Shown: piece by piece, positions 41,041 to 51,895 of the stretch
Layout of the letters: every line of letters begins with the position of its first letter
Numbering within the stretch: the stretch's first letter is position 1
Assembly (NCBI GenBank): GCA_033557465.1
Contig: CM066048.1
Location: 18,018,305-18,082,304, forward strand
Reading direction: 5' to 3'
DNA length: 64,000 nt
From: Ichthyophis bannanicus
Lineage: Eukaryota > Chordata > Amphibia > Gymnophiona > Ichthyophiidae
The notes under the pieces: generated by a model
Database searches by the model: none
The model's input: the letters and a program-made list of their open reading frames with translations, nothing else
Told to the model about the DNA's origin: nothing
Program-made: the position numbers and the translations under genes

Positions 41041-42845
41041 CTTCTGATGACGGATGCCAGTCTCTCGGGTTGGGGAGCCTGTTGCCAAGACCATACGGCC
41101 TAGGACCATTGGAACCATGGGGAAGCAGTGTGGTCCATCAACTGCCTTGAGAAGAGAGCCATCAGGTTGGCTCATTTGTGTTTCCAGCCTCTGATCGAGG
41201 GCCGGGCAGTTGAGTGTTTTCAGACAACACCACTGCAATGGCTTATGTTAATCAGCAAGGTGGCAGGATTACCAGGGTAGCTCTTGAGATGGCTTTCTTG
41301 TATGCCTGGGTAGAGGAGAACCTTCTAGCCTTGTCAGCTCAGCACATTTCCGGGGTAGACAATGTAGAAGTGGACTTCCTCAGTCAGCACTCTCCAGATC
41401 CTGGAGTGGGAGGTGAGTTAGAAGGCATTTCGGTTGATTCTGTGCTGCTGGGGTCACCTCAAAATGGATCTGATGGTGAACCGCTCCATTGCTGAAGTTT
41501 CCCACTTCTTCAGTTGCCACATGAAGACAGTCAGAAGATGTTGACGCCCTGACCCAGCCTTGGCCAAGTCAGCACCGGCTGTACGTGTTTCCTCCATGGT
41601 CTTTGGTGGGGCGTGTGATTTTGCATATAGAACACCACTGGAACAGGATTGTTCTGGTGGTACTGGATTGACCAAGGAGACTGTGGTTTGGAGACCTGAT
41701 ACGGCTCCTGCAGGTGCCTCCTCTTCAATTGCCTCTGTCTCAGATCCTATTGTGGTGGCGACCTATTGTCCTGGAGGATCCCGTTCTCTTCTCGCTTATG
41801 GTTTGGCTCTTGAAAGGAGACTGCTAGCATGTAAGTGTTATTCTCCAGTGGTGGTCTTCACTCTGCTTGGAGCCCAGAGGAGGTCTACCAAGCTAGCATA
41901 TGTGCGGATCTGGTGCCTTTTTGAGCGATGGTGTGGCACTCGGCTGTTGGCTCTGATATTTCTGCAGGACGGCATTTCCCTTAGCTCCCTGAAAGTTCAG
42001 GTAGCAGCTTTGGTGTATTTCTGAGGTCTGGTGATTGGTAAGTCTCTCTAGCCATACACCCAGACATCATGCGCTTTCTTCATGGGGTTCGGTGTCTGCA
42101 TTTTTCCCTCCTGTCTGTATTCCCTTTCTGGCATCTCAGTCTGGTGCTCAAGGCCCTGATGGCAGAGTCCTTTGAGCCGTTGAAGCACACTACTTTTTAG
42201 GATTTGACACTCAAGATGGTCGTCTTGGTTGTGATTTTTTCAGCAAGGCATATTTCCAAGCTGCAGGCTCTGTCTTGCTGAAATCCTTATCTGTCTTTTT
42301 CAAAGGAGGCTGTTTCCATTAAAGCCTGTACCTTCCTTCTTGCCTAAGGTGCTTTCTCCCTTTCACATGAACCAGGTGGTATGTCTGTCCTCTTTCTGTG
42401 AGGAGTAGTGTCGGGGGGGGGAGGGGTAGGATAAGGATGTTCACCTTTTTGGAGGGTGCTTCTCAGATACTTGGAGGTTACAAATTCCTTTCATAAGATC
42501 GGCCTTCTTTTTGTGTTGTTTGCTGGCCAGCACAAGGGTGATGTTGCGGCTAAGTCACTTTTGGGTGCTGGATTAAGGAGACCTTTGCCTCAACTTATCT
42601 GTTATGGTACTGGCGAGTTCTAAAGGGCTTGCACATCCATTCTACCCGAGCACAGGTGACCTCTTGGGTGGAGCGGATCTCAGTAGCCCCTGCAGACATT
42701 TGTCAGGCAGCAACGTGGTCGTCATTTTCCACTTTTGTCAAGCATTACCGCTTGAATGTCCATGCGAGGGCGGACACAGCTCAAGGAGTTTGTGAGCTGC
42801 TGTGTGTTCTTCCCGCCCAGTGGACTTGTAGCTTTGGTACATGCT
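41041..42845 (+). pseudogene. Second-lineage DIRS RNase H and tyrosine recombinase remnant
   Basis: RNase H: MTDASLSGWGAC near 41050-41085, then FSDNTTAMAYVNQQGG at 41214-41265 and 'SAQHISGVDNVEVDFLSQHS' near 41335-41395. The next segment (41460-41800) matches the post-RNase H part of copy D. Recombinase: 'YVRIWCLFERWC' near 41899-41935 (SAM-like domain), SARHISKLQALS near 42240-42275 with the catalytic Arg, HSTR near 42635 for HxxR, and APADICQAATWSSFSTFVKH then Tyr near 42690-42750. Catalytic positions are still recognisable, but the frame is broken many times. Confidence 0.82.
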
Positions 42846-42870
42846 AGTTGTCTGGACTGATCTAACAGGA

Positions 42871-43507
42871 TGATATGGAATGTGACATTTTACTTATCAG
42901 TTAATGTCCTTTCCTTGAGTCTTGCTAGACTTGTCCAGGACCTGCCCCTGGAATTGTATTGCTCTGTTCTTCTGCTGGGTTTGCTCTGATTTTCAAACTT
43001 GGTTCTGCAGGTTCATCATCTATTGACAGCCTTATGTTTATGCTTTCCTGTACATAGTTCTTTACTGTTGATCACTCATTGTTGCCCACAGTTGAGGTTG
43101 TGTGAGGCTTGCCATGTTTCTCCCCTGTGCTTTGGCAAGGCTGACCCAAGGGTTTCTGCCACCCCAGGCAGAAACCCCAGCCTTGCCATCCCCCTTGTGT
43201 GCCATGCTGTGCTATCCTCCCCCCCCCCCCTTCTGCATTGAGCTGTGCTGCTGCCCTCCGCTGCCATTGATTCTGGCGGTGGGGTTAGGGGCGGCTCTGC
43301 GACAGGCCATGTGCTTCAGTACATGTGACCTGCTGCTTCCGACTCCCCTCCAACACAACTTCAGGGGGTCAGAAGCGTCAGGCCATGTGTGCCAAGTCTA
43401 GCCACCTCCCGACCCCGCCACTGGAATCAGTGGTATCAGTAGGTGGTGGCATGGCTCAGCATGGGGAGGGTGGTGAGACAGGCCATCTGTGCTGAAGCAT
43501 ATGACCT
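42871..43507. other. Unassigned sequence after second-lineage DIRS
   Basis: Probably starts with the DIRS 3' end; then no family seen. A C homopolymer lies at about 43219-43231. No coding match. Confidence 0.5.
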
Positions 43508-43741
43508 GAACATAAGATATGCCATACTGGGTCAGACCAAGGTCCATCAAGCCCAGTATCCTGTTTCCAACAGTGGCCAATCTAGGTCATATGTACCTAG
43601 CAGTTTCCCCAAAAGACACAGGTGCTATATTGTACTGGGTCAAGCATTGATATCCTGGGTCCCTTCTTAATAATGGTTTATGGAACCAGGAACTTGTCCA
43701 AACCTTTTTTAAACCCAGCTACACTAACAGCCTTTGTTACC
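43508..43741 (-). mobile_element. CR1 LINE 3' end fragment
   Basis: The minus strand matches the last 230 bp of the CR1s at 3933 and 24072 (aacataagatatgccatact on the plus strand). It is cut off inside the C-terminal domain. Confidence 0.88.
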
Positions 43742-44475
43742 AAGATATGTCTGTGGTGGATTCCACTGAATTTGAAGTTTGGTCCCAGTGCATTTAGAGG
43801 CTAGAGTATCCTTTGTAGCAGGCACTTTTTGTGTGATATCATGCAGAGCATCAGCCAATGATATGACTAGCACAGTGGGGGCCCAGTGATTCCTCTGACA
43901 CACTGGTCAGCAGATTTCGTCTTCATAGCCTTTCAAGGGAACCTGGAGAAGTTGGTTAAGGACCTAGGGGAGTCCAAGGTCCCTAGACTTCCCATAGGGT
44001 GCACAGATGTTCTTCAATCCCCAGGTTCTAAGCGTAGGTACAAGGATTTCTTCTGATTAGACTCATGGCTTCTCAGAGATCCCATCCATATGGCAGGAAA
44101 AGGTCCTTATGTGGAGAGCAGAACATTTGCACGGGAGGGGGCAGTCCTTCCATGGCTTACAGTAAAAATGAGTGGATCTACTCTTTGGTGCAGTCTGTTC
44201 TGGTCTTAATGGGAATGGACCCACTTTATCTGGGATCATTGGATACTACATATAGTCCAGAATGCTTGTACACTTTGGAGCTAGCTCATCTTATCTTGGA
44301 TGCTTTCTTAACCACCCTCCCCCTCCCCCCTTTTCACTTACATGAAGGAAGTGGTGGTACGGACCACCTTGAACAGGCTCCTTTACCTGTGTGCAGTAAT
44401 TCCAGTTCTGGTGGGGGTAGAAGGGAAAGGAAGGTATTACCTTTACATTGTGGTCCCTAAACAGGAATATACCAT
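43742..44475 (+). pseudogene. Second-lineage DIRS fragment, copy 2 (gag end and RT start)
   Basis: 'LVKDLGESKVPRLP' near 43955-43995 matches the Gag end in copy 1 (LVKDLDKPKS region at 39580), and a further piece near 44200-44290 resembles the linker before RT. 'GRYYLYIVVPKQEY' near 44427-44468 matches RYSIYFVVP of copy 1. The rest of RT, RNase H and recombinase is missing. Confidence 0.65.
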
Positions 44476-44480
44476 TTGTC

Positions 44481-44890
44481 CCATCTTACATGGTAACATA
44501 CATAGTATATTTATTTATTTATTTAACAAGTTTTTTATACCGCCTTTTCCTTCAATATGACGGAAGATAAAGACCAGTATGATCCATCTAATCTGCCCAG
44601 CAAGCTGGCAAGAGCAGATGAACCTGCTGCTCCGTGCAGGTCACCCCTCCCCATGCCTTTGTTTAGGGGTGTACCCACCGCTCTGTGTAGGTCACTCCTG
44701 TTCATTGAGATATAAGAGATAGTTATGTTTGTTTTGATTTTATCCTGTTGCTATAAAGGGATCCATTGTATCTGTCCTATGCCATTTTGAATTCTGTCAC
44801 TGTATTTGCCTCCACCACTTCCATCGGGAGGGCATTCCAAGCATCCACCACTCTTAGATTTAAAACAGGTCAACAGCTTTCTTATGTATA
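44481..44890 (-). mobile_element. CR1/L3-type LINE 3' fragment
   Basis: The minus strand encodes 'VVDAWNALPMEVVEANTVTE' (44890-44790), the C-terminal phrase of CR1/L3-type proteins, followed by a 3' UTR and the end cagattagatggatcatact then ctatgtt. The same 3' end finishes the LINE at 46870-51895. A short tail insert lies at 44511-44557. Confidence 0.78.
44511..44557 (-). repeat. L2-type or SINE 3' tail insert
   Basis: The minus strand reads aaggcggtataaaaaacttg then taaataaa units, close to the tail of the L2 at 50350. It splits the CR1/L3 3' UTR. Confidence 0.6.
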
Positions 44891-44967
44891 GTGATGGGTG
44901 TGGTTAGCAAAGAGGGCCACTTCTCTAAATCTCTGAGCCATAGCTATGCATTCAAATTCATTGGGAA

Positions 44968-45424
44968 CAGGGTTGGTGCTACCATTAAGTGAATTAGTGC
45001 TTGCTTAGAGCACTGGCATCCTATGGGCACCCATTGTCTTTGCTGCTGCCCTTCTCCGGGGCTTGCAGTGGCAACAATAGCTTTCAAACTGCGATACAGT
45101 GCTTACCTAAAGTCTCCAGTGCTGCATTGCTGTTCGTTATCTTCTAGAACCTGCTGCATCCATCCCCTTCTGATACAGACTTCTAGTTTGCATAAACCAG
45201 AAATTGCATTGTAGGGGGGCCGAAGTGGCAGGTCCTAGAAACTACGAACCGTGATGCAGTACTAGAGGCTTGAGGTAAGCACTGTGTTGCAGTTTGAAAG
45301 CCATTGCCACCGTTGCAGGGCCTAGAGAGGGATGGCAGTAGTGGCTATGGTGCCCCCTCCCCTCCAGGGGTGCAGCAGGATGGAGGGCCCATCTAGGGTG
45401 CCTCTAATACTTGCACCAACCCTG
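44968..45424. mobile_element. hAT-like MITE with long subterminal inverted repeats
   Basis: Perfect 12-bp terminal repeats cagggttggtgc / gcaccaaccctg. The flanking 8-bp repeats attgggaa (44960-44967) and attgggat (45425-45432) differ only at the last base. Inside, gctttcaaactgcgatacag near 45080 is matched inverted near 45290. No coding capacity. Confidence 0.85.
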
Positions 45425-45432
45425 ATTGGGAT

Positions 45433-45650
45433 TACTAAAGATACCAGTGGTTTGCAGTGTTAGAAAAGCAATTTCAGTTCATGACATTTAATAAAAAATC
45501 AATTCAACTATCTTTCAATGGATCCTGCCAGAGGTGAACAATGTAAATAAAAAATGGACAGTAGCTCAAGCAAAAAGCTAACACAGGGACTAGGAAAGAG
45601 ACTAACTCTCTGGCAAGCAAGAATGCAGCCAACAGGAGTAAGGAAATGAA
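45433..45650. other. Unassigned spacer
   Basis: AT-rich, no repeat family or coding match seen. Confidence 0.5.
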
Positions 45651-45652
45651 TA

Positions 45653-46457
45653 AGAGGTGCTTTCAAAAAGTTCCCGAACTGACCCCACAAAAAATGCTAC
45701 ACTAACCTGAGATTTTTAGTGGCTACCATCCCCCTCAAAGTACTCTTGAGAGTTGATGCAACGGTCCCAGTGGTCATGCCATTACTGGAATGCTTTCTGA
45801 AAGTCCTTTTTCTTTAGACTCTTCAGCACAGTCCTCATCTCTTCCTGAATCTTTGCAATAGTGTCAAATCTGTGCCGTTTGAGCTTCATTTTCATTCCAG
45901 GGAAGAAGAAAAAGTCACAGATGGCCAAGTCAGGAGAATAAAGAGGGTGAGGGATAGCAACATTGTTGTCTCAGGGCAAAAACTGCAGTCTGTATTGACT
46001 GTCCTTGAGGAATGAATTCCTGCAGAATTCCTTTGTGGTAGACAAAAAACAATCAACGTTGACTTCACATTGCTGCCCACTTACCGTGCCTTCTTGGGGT
46101 GTGGTGACGATGGACTTTTCCATTGTGAGGACTGTTTGATTTCTGAATCATACCCATAAACCCAGCTTTCATCCCCAATAATGACACGTTTCAAAAAATC
46201 ATTGTCCGCATTCACTGTGTCTTGAGAATTTGATACATGTGCGTTGCTCAAGTTTCTCATTCACTTTCAGCAGCGCGAGGAAGTCGTGAAACACATGGTA
46301 AGCAAAGTGCAGCACGATCCCATGTCCACTCTGCACCATGTAGCTTAGCATCCTGACTCATCAGGCTGCCGGGTAGTGCCACATGGTGGTGCACTGCTAT
46401 ATTGTGATCCATTCCTGTGCAGTGTTGTAAGTGCAAGAACATTTTGACAGCACCTTG
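45653..46457 (-). mobile_element. mariner-like DNA transposon remnant
   Basis: Terminal inverted repeats of about 24 bp (agaggtgctttcaaaaagtt on the left; inverse caaggtgctgtcaaaatgtt on the right, 18 of 24 matching), each next to a TA (45651-45652, 46458-46459), the mariner target. At 805 bp it is shorter than a typical 1.3-kb mariner, so internal parts are missing. The transposase remnant is on the minus strand. Confidence 0.88.
45715..46230 (-). pseudogene. mariner transposase remnant
   Basis: Reads leftwards: 'FLKRVIIGDESWVYGYD' near 46195-46145 with the first catalytic Asp (codon at 46173-46171), 'SPSSPHPKKAR' near 46110-46085, then 'HPLYSPDLAICDFFFFPGMK' near 45960-45895 with the third acidic position, and 'RFDTIAKIQEEMRTVL' after it. 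The segment that should hold the second Asp (HDNAPAH in the family) is absent and several stops are present. The N-terminal DNA-binding part is not recognisable. Confidence 0.87.
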
Positions 46458-46459
46458 TA

Positions 46460-46869
46460 TAATGAAAACTCAAATAGTTGTGTAAATGGGGTATATAGAA
46501 TGTTACCCATCCCTCTCTAAAGGGATTATCAACAGTCCCCTTTAAGAGAGTCTGCAGCCCAGAGTTCAGGGCTGGGAGAGCTTGGCTCAGATGGAGAGGG
46601 TAAGAACCCAACAGGCTGAAGGAGGGAGAGAGGCCTGTGGAGCCAGGTCATTCCAAGGCAAGCTATGCAAAGGAGTTCTGAGGTAGGAATTTTAACTGGG
46701 GCTGGAGGAAGGGCCAGGAGGACCAGATCGTGGAGGTTTAACAAGCAGGGACAGAATTAAACTGATTTTGTTTTCTCTGAACTGCTGTATGGCTTGTGTT
46801 TTAAAGAAAACCTCTTCTCACCACACGCCATGCTTACTACAAGGAGGAAGAGGAGTCGGGAATAAAAAC
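46460..46869. other. Unassigned sequence
   Basis: Purine-rich stretch (agggagagaggcctgtggag-type) with no coding or repeat match that I can name. Confidence 0.5.
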
Positions 46870-47058
46870 TGGCAAAATACAAGCAAACAAGCCCACCAAA
46901 AATTGCTGGAAGTCAATGCGCATAAATGCTCACAATCTAGTTAATACATTTTCTGATCTGGAAGCCCCAATGATGGAAATGGACTTGGACATTGTGGTCA
47001 TTAAGGAAACATGGTTCAGTGAGTCTCATGAATGGGATATTGCCATACCTAAATATAT

Positions 47059-47276
47059 GAGTAGCCTAGTGGTTAGAACACTGGCTTGGTAACCAAGCAA
47101 CCAGGTTTCGATTCCCACTAGCACTCCTTGTGGTCTTGGGCAAGTCACTTAACCCTCCATTGCCTCGGAAGAAAGGCCTGGCAATCTACTTCCGGTGACA
47201 CTGCCAAGAAAACCCAGGAACTTCTGGGTCGCCAGGAGTCAGGACTGACTCAAAGGCACACATTGCATTGCATTGC
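47059..47276 (+). mobile_element. tRNA-derived SINE in LINE endonuclease
   Basis: Starts gagtagcctagtggttagaa (A-box-like), with ggtttcgattcc as the B box near 47104. The 8-bp repeat aaatatat flanks it (47051-47058, 47277-47284). It ends in attgcattgcattgc repeats. Near-identical to the SINE at 49400. Confidence 0.92.
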
Positions 47277-47506
47277 AAATATATTTTATTTAGGAAGCAT
47301 AGAGAGGGAAAATGGAGAAGTAGCTGTCTATGTCAAAAACAGTTGTAATGCAGGGTCATGGGGATCATTTTGGAAAACTGAGACGTCACTACCATTCACA
47401 CTGGTGTAATCCACAAGCCTCCAACTCATACAGAAGAAATGGCCGGACTTGATCAATGATAAAGCAAAGGTGGTAATGAAGGGAGAAGTGATGATACTGG
47501 GTGATT

Positions 47507-47775
47507 AATCTACTACTGATATTTGTGCAGCACTGTACAGGCACATGTAAAAGATGGTCCCTGCTCATCAGAGCTCACAGTCTAATCAAGACAGGCAACA
47601 CAGCAGCCGAGGACAAGAATACATGTAGGGCATAGCAAGGAAACACACAGGAGACCAAGCGCATCAGGATCCAAAAGCAGCCCCGAAGAGGTGAACCTTC
47701 AGCCTGGATTTGAAAAGGGCCAGAGATGAAGCCTGATGCACAGGTAGCCTGCCCCAGGCATAAGGAGCAAAAAGG
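47507..47775. mobile_element. Unclassified insert in LINE
   Basis: Interrupts LINE text after 'VMILGD' and before the next block. The sequence (tgtgcagcactgtacaggc, ggtccctgctcatcagagct) looks like a dispersed repeat but carries no motif I can place. Confidence 0.45.
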
Positions 47776-48671
47776 TGAAAGAATCAAGAGTCTGGAATTG
47801 GCAGTTGGTGGTCGTTTGACATATTCTGCCTGCAGATCTGGAAAGAAGTAGAAAGATTGAGGATGCCTTCCAAGAGACTTTGCTCAGACAATTGGTAATG
47901 GAATCTACCAGGGAAGGGTTGACACTGGATGGAGTACTCACCAATAGAGAGAGTGTCTAATGTCCATGTGGGTGTCCTCTCGAGCAGCAATGATCGCCAC
48001 ATAGTGTATGCTGAGGTAAAAGCCAAAGCAGAGTCCAGTTGCAGTAAACTTGGACCTAGATTTCAAAAATGTTGAATTTAGTAAAATGGAAAAGTACCTA
48101 AAGGAGGAGCTGGCAGAGGAGATAAGAAAGTGGAAGGGCAGTGGGCTGAATTGAAAGAGGCTATGAAAAAGGATAGCTGATCTATATGTAAGGAAAGTAA
48201 ATAAAAACAAGACGAAAAGAAAACAACGCTTCTCCAAATAAATGGCTGCAAAAATAAAGGCAAAAAAGGCAGTGTTCATAGAATTTCAGATGATCACAAA
48301 AAGAGGAAATACAAAAAAGTATAAAGCTGAAAGAGACAGAGAAAAATCAGGATGGCAAAAGTGCACACACAAATAAAATGGCTAAAGATTTGAAGTGAGG
48401 TGACAAGACTTTTGAGGTTTACTTGGGGAGAGGAGGAAGGCCAGAGGTGAATTGTAAGAGGTGCTGAGGACCGATTTGTGTAATGTGACAAGAGAAAACC
48501 AAATGCTAAACAAATACTTCTGGGTTCATGTAAGAAAATTGTGGAGAAGGACCACGAATATGAGAGAAAGTTACCGATGGGAACAGAGTAAATACCACAT
48601 GATTCACAGAAGAAAGTATTTATGAACAATCAGTAAAACTGAAAGTGGGCAAGGCCATGGGAATAGATTTG

Positions 48672-49009
48672 ATCAGTGGTGTAAATTCTATGAGGGAATC
48701 CCAAGCAAAATTCTGCTGAGAGCCCCCCACTGTTGTGGTGGTTCTCCTCCTCATGCGGCAGCAGAAAATGTACTGTATGATGTTTGCTGAGCTGCCTCTG
48801 CTGTTGAAGGTTTGCAGCAGCCCCAGCAGCTGTTACCTGTCAGGCTGGTCTCACAGTGCGGCTGTTATTGCGAGACTTTGGCCCAGGTTGCTGCAGATTT
48901 ACAAAAGTGGAGGCAACAGGCAAACATGATAAAGTACTTTTGCCACACTGCCTTCCTGCCCGTGCCTCCCCCCTGAATTGCAGTGACTCCTTGGTCAGAA
49001 TTTATGCCA
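48672..49009. mobile_element. Unclassified insert in LINE RT
   Basis: RT text stops near 48670 and resumes near 49010-49080. The intervening GC-richer sequence has no recognised family or clear termini. Confidence 0.4.
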
Positions 49010-49399
49010 ATGGATGGGATGCATCCCAGGATGTTGAGAAAGCTCAAAAAGATTCTGGTGACATCTTTTAAAGGATGTGTTTAGCAGATCCTTGGAGACA
49101 GGGGAGATTCCACAAGACTAGAAAAGCACTGAGTTGGTCCCTCTCCACAAAAATGGTAACAGAAGAGGTGGACAACTACATGCTCATAATCCTTACCTCT
49201 ATGACTGGAAAAGCAATGGAAAGGCTGCTAAAAAGGGGATAGTGAACTTTCTTGAATTCAGTCAGTTGCAAGATCTGAAGCAACATAGTTTTATCAAAGA
49301 TAAATCATGCCAAACTAATCTGATTTTCTTTGACTGGGTGATCAGAGACCTGGATCAAGGGCATGCAATTGTATTTAGATTTCAGTAAAGCCTTTGATA

Positions 49400-49621
49400 G
49401 GAGTGGAGGAGTAGCCTAGTGGTTAGAACACTGGCTTGGTAACCAAGCAACCAGGGTTCGATTCCCACTAGCACTCCTTGTGGCCTTGGGCAAGTCACTT
49501 AACCCTCCATTGCCTCGGAAGAAAGGCCTGGCAATCTACTTCCGGTGACACTGCCAAGAAAACCCAGGAGCTTCTGGGTCGCCAGGAGTCAGGACTGACT
49601 CGAAGGCACACATTGTATTGC
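49400..49621 (+). mobile_element. tRNA-derived SINE in LINE RT, perfect target duplication
   Basis: Flanked by aaagcctttgata at 49387-49399 and 49622-49634 (13 bp, exact). The head has tagcctagtgg, the B box ggttcgattcc is at 49455-49465, and the tail ends cattgtattgc. Removing it rejoins the RT frame around SKAFDTVRH. Confidence 0.95.
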
Positions 49622-50349
49622 AAAGCCTTTGATACTGTTAGACATAGGAGACTTATGAATAAAGTGAGTAGCCTGGGGATTGATTGTAAAGTGGTGACCT
49701 GGATCAGAAATTGGTTGACGACAGGGTGATGGTAAATAGATTTCACTCGTAAGAAAGCAAAAGGAGTAATGGAGTGCCTCAGGGATCGGTCCTGGGCCTG
49801 GTACTTTCAATGTCTTTTCAGTGATATAGCTGAAGGGTTAAAAGGGTTTTCCATTTGTGGATGAGACAAAGATTTGCAACAGAGTGGACACCTTGGAGGG
49901 AGAGGGAGTATACAACATAAGAAAAGATTTCCAAAAATTAAAAGAATAGTTAATGCTTAGATTTAATATGAAGTATAGTGTGATGCACTTAGAATGCAGA
50001 AATCTAATGGAGCAGTATAGGATAGGGGATATGAGACTGGTGTGCAGGAACCTTAGGGTGATAGTGTCTGAGGATCTCAAGGTGACAAAACAATGTGACA
50101 AGATAGTAGCCAAAGTCTCAGAAAGATGCTAGGCTGTATACAGAGAGGCATAACCAGCAGAAGAAAGGAGGTATTAATGTCCCTGTACAAAGTATTAGTG
50201 GGGTCTCACTTGGAGTATTATGTTCCGTTTTTAAGACTGTATGTACCTCGCAAAGGATATAAAGAGACTTGAACTGGTTCAGAGGAAGGTGACCCAAAAT
50301 GATACAGGGCCTGCGCCAGAAGATGTATGAGAAGAAACTTGAAGACCTA

Positions 50350-51225
50350 AATTTATTTATTTATTTATTTAGCCAGTTTTGTATTCCACCTTATCCTTCA
50401 ATGAAAGTGATTAACACATTGTAGGGATACATTTAACAGGAAAGGGGGTCAGACATACAGTACAAACATACAGACTATCTACATTTAGTTCTCATCTGAA
50501 TGTGGTTGTCGGTGGGTTGATTGCAGTGGAGACCAGTGTTTGGCAAATTATGTTACTTGGCTGTAGGACTCCGTGAACAGGAGGGTCTTGAGAGACTTGT
50601 GGAAGTCCTTGGTGTCATTTAGGGCCCTTAGTTCCTCAGGGAGGGTGTTCCATAGGACAGGAGCTGACAGTGAGGGAGCCCTTTTAGACGTGACTTATTT
50701 TGTTTTAGGATATCCTGTTGGCATGCTGAGTCCGTTACCATTGTTGGACCTCCTAGATCTGCTAGTTACTTCCTTGATTATTAAATCCTGGAGAGCGTCT
50801 GCTGAACAGCGGTGGATGACATTGAATATGTTCAGGATTGACTTGTATTTCGCCCTTGCAATTATTGGGAGCCAATGTAGTTGTCATAGTATGGGTGTGA
50901 TGTGTTCCGACTTTGCAGTATATGTGATGATGCGCGCTGCAGTATTCTGGACCAGTTGTAGTGGAAGTCCTTGATATCGTGAGTTTCCATAGTCCAGAAT
51001 TGGTGTTATGATTGCTTGGCATACTGAGCGGAAGTGGTCTTGGTTGAGGATTGGTTTAAGTCTCCTGATGGTCTGTAGTCGCTGATAGGCTTTAGCTGCA
51101 GTTTTGCTAATGTGCGATTGTAGGTTAAGAGCTTTGTCCAGGGTTATGCCCAGGTACCTTACGTCATCCTTTATTGCTATTGTCTTGTCTAGGATACTGA
51201 TTGCCCGGGGTGGGTTGAATGGAGT
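50350..51225 (-). mobile_element. L2 LINE 3' part, inside the CR1/L3 LINE
   Basis: The minus strand reads ISILDKTIAIKDDVRYLGIT, 'IITPILDYGNSRYQGLPLQL', 'HITPIL' followed by 'LHWLPIIARAKYKS', and 'APVLWNTLPEELRALND' with FHKSLKTLLF, the classic L2 C-terminal order, and then a tail of taaataaa units on the left end. It covers the end of RT and the C-terminal domain only, with few stops, so it is younger than its host LINE. Confidence 0.9.
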
Positions 51226-51327
51226 GAATATGTATTCCCTAGGGGAGAGGAGAGATGGGGGGATATGATACAGATGTTTAGATTCTTAAGAGGTATTAAT
51301 GAACAAACAAAACTTGTTCAAAGATGG

Positions 51328-51505
51328 GGAATCCATTTTGTGTATACTATATATAATATGTGCATAGTTTCCCCAGTTGATTCCATGTTATATCCCTGTT
51401 TTATGTAAACGGAGGACAATGTATGTCCAAGTGTTCAATGTTCAATGTAAACCGCACTGATGAGAAATAGCGCGGTATATAAGAAGTGTTAAATAAATAA
51501 ATAAA
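51328..51505 (+). mobile_element. SINE 3' part with hairpin tail
   Basis: Ends aaaccgcactgatgagaaat then agcgcggtatataagaagtg then taaataaa units, as in the SINE at 26478. The 5' part is AT-rich and lacks a clear tRNA head. It splits the C-terminal domain of the LINE. Confidence 0.75.
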
Positions 51506-51895
51506 CTAGAGGGCATAAAATGAAGCTGCAAGGAGGTAAACTCAAAAGCAATGCCAGGGAATACTTTTTCAAGGAAGGGATGGTGGATGTCTGGAATTTC
51601 CTCCTGATGGAGGAGATGGGGGAAAAAACAGAATTCAAAAAGGCGTGGGACAGAGCCAGAGGATTCCTTTATAGCAAGAGGATGGAATTAAAGCAAATGT
51701 AACTAATTTCTGCACTTCAAAAATAAAGGAAGGGTAACCTGTGTGGAGTGGTGGTACTAGCATAAAACAAAGGGAGGGGGAAGGGGAGGGGAGGGGTAAC
51801 ATGCATGGAGTGGTGGGTACAACTCTAGCCACCTCCCTGGGCAGACTAGATGGACCAGGCTGGTCTGTCTTTACCATTATTCGCTATGTTTAGTA

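Larger units (their letters stand above)
38520..42870 (+). mobile_element. DIRS-like retrotransposon of a second lineage, copy 1
   Basis: Gene order gag, RT, RNase H, recombinase as in the other DIRS, but at the protein level clearly different from copies A-F. All frames are broken. Two SINEs interrupt it (38981-39278 and 40438-40653). The end is marked by an ICR-like block at 42846-42945 with partly complementary gtctggactgatctaacagg and tgctagacttgtccaggac segments. The left end could not be found. Confidence 0.82.
46870..51700 (+). pseudogene. CR1/L3 LINE endonuclease-RT remnant
   Basis: Endonuclease: 'LDIVVIKETWFSE' near 46984-47025 and 'YILFRK' after the SINE (47285). RT: 'GKAMGIDLI' near 48648, 'KIWFLEFSQLQDLKQHSF'-like block near 49240-49295, FDTVRHRRLMNKVSSLGID at 49628-49690, then GVPQGSVLG-like text near 49770 and a changed FADD box (FVDETK) near 49855. 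C-terminus: 'LEYYVPFLRLYVPRKGYKE' near 50210-50265, then after the L2 insert GDMIQMFRFLRG near 51262-51290 and 'DVWNFLLMEE' near 51585. Stops and frameshifts are everywhere; it is an old copy. Confidence 0.8.
46870..51895 (+). mobile_element. CR1/L3-type LINE, long but heavily interrupted
   Basis: A plus-strand LINE that can be followed from the endonuclease to the 3' end (ggcagactagatggaccagg ... ctatgtt). It is broken by two SINEs, two unclassified inserts, an L2 in reverse orientation and a SINE-type tail. Without the inserts it is about 3 kb. It is distinct from the CR1 family at 3933 and 24072. Confidence 0.85.
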
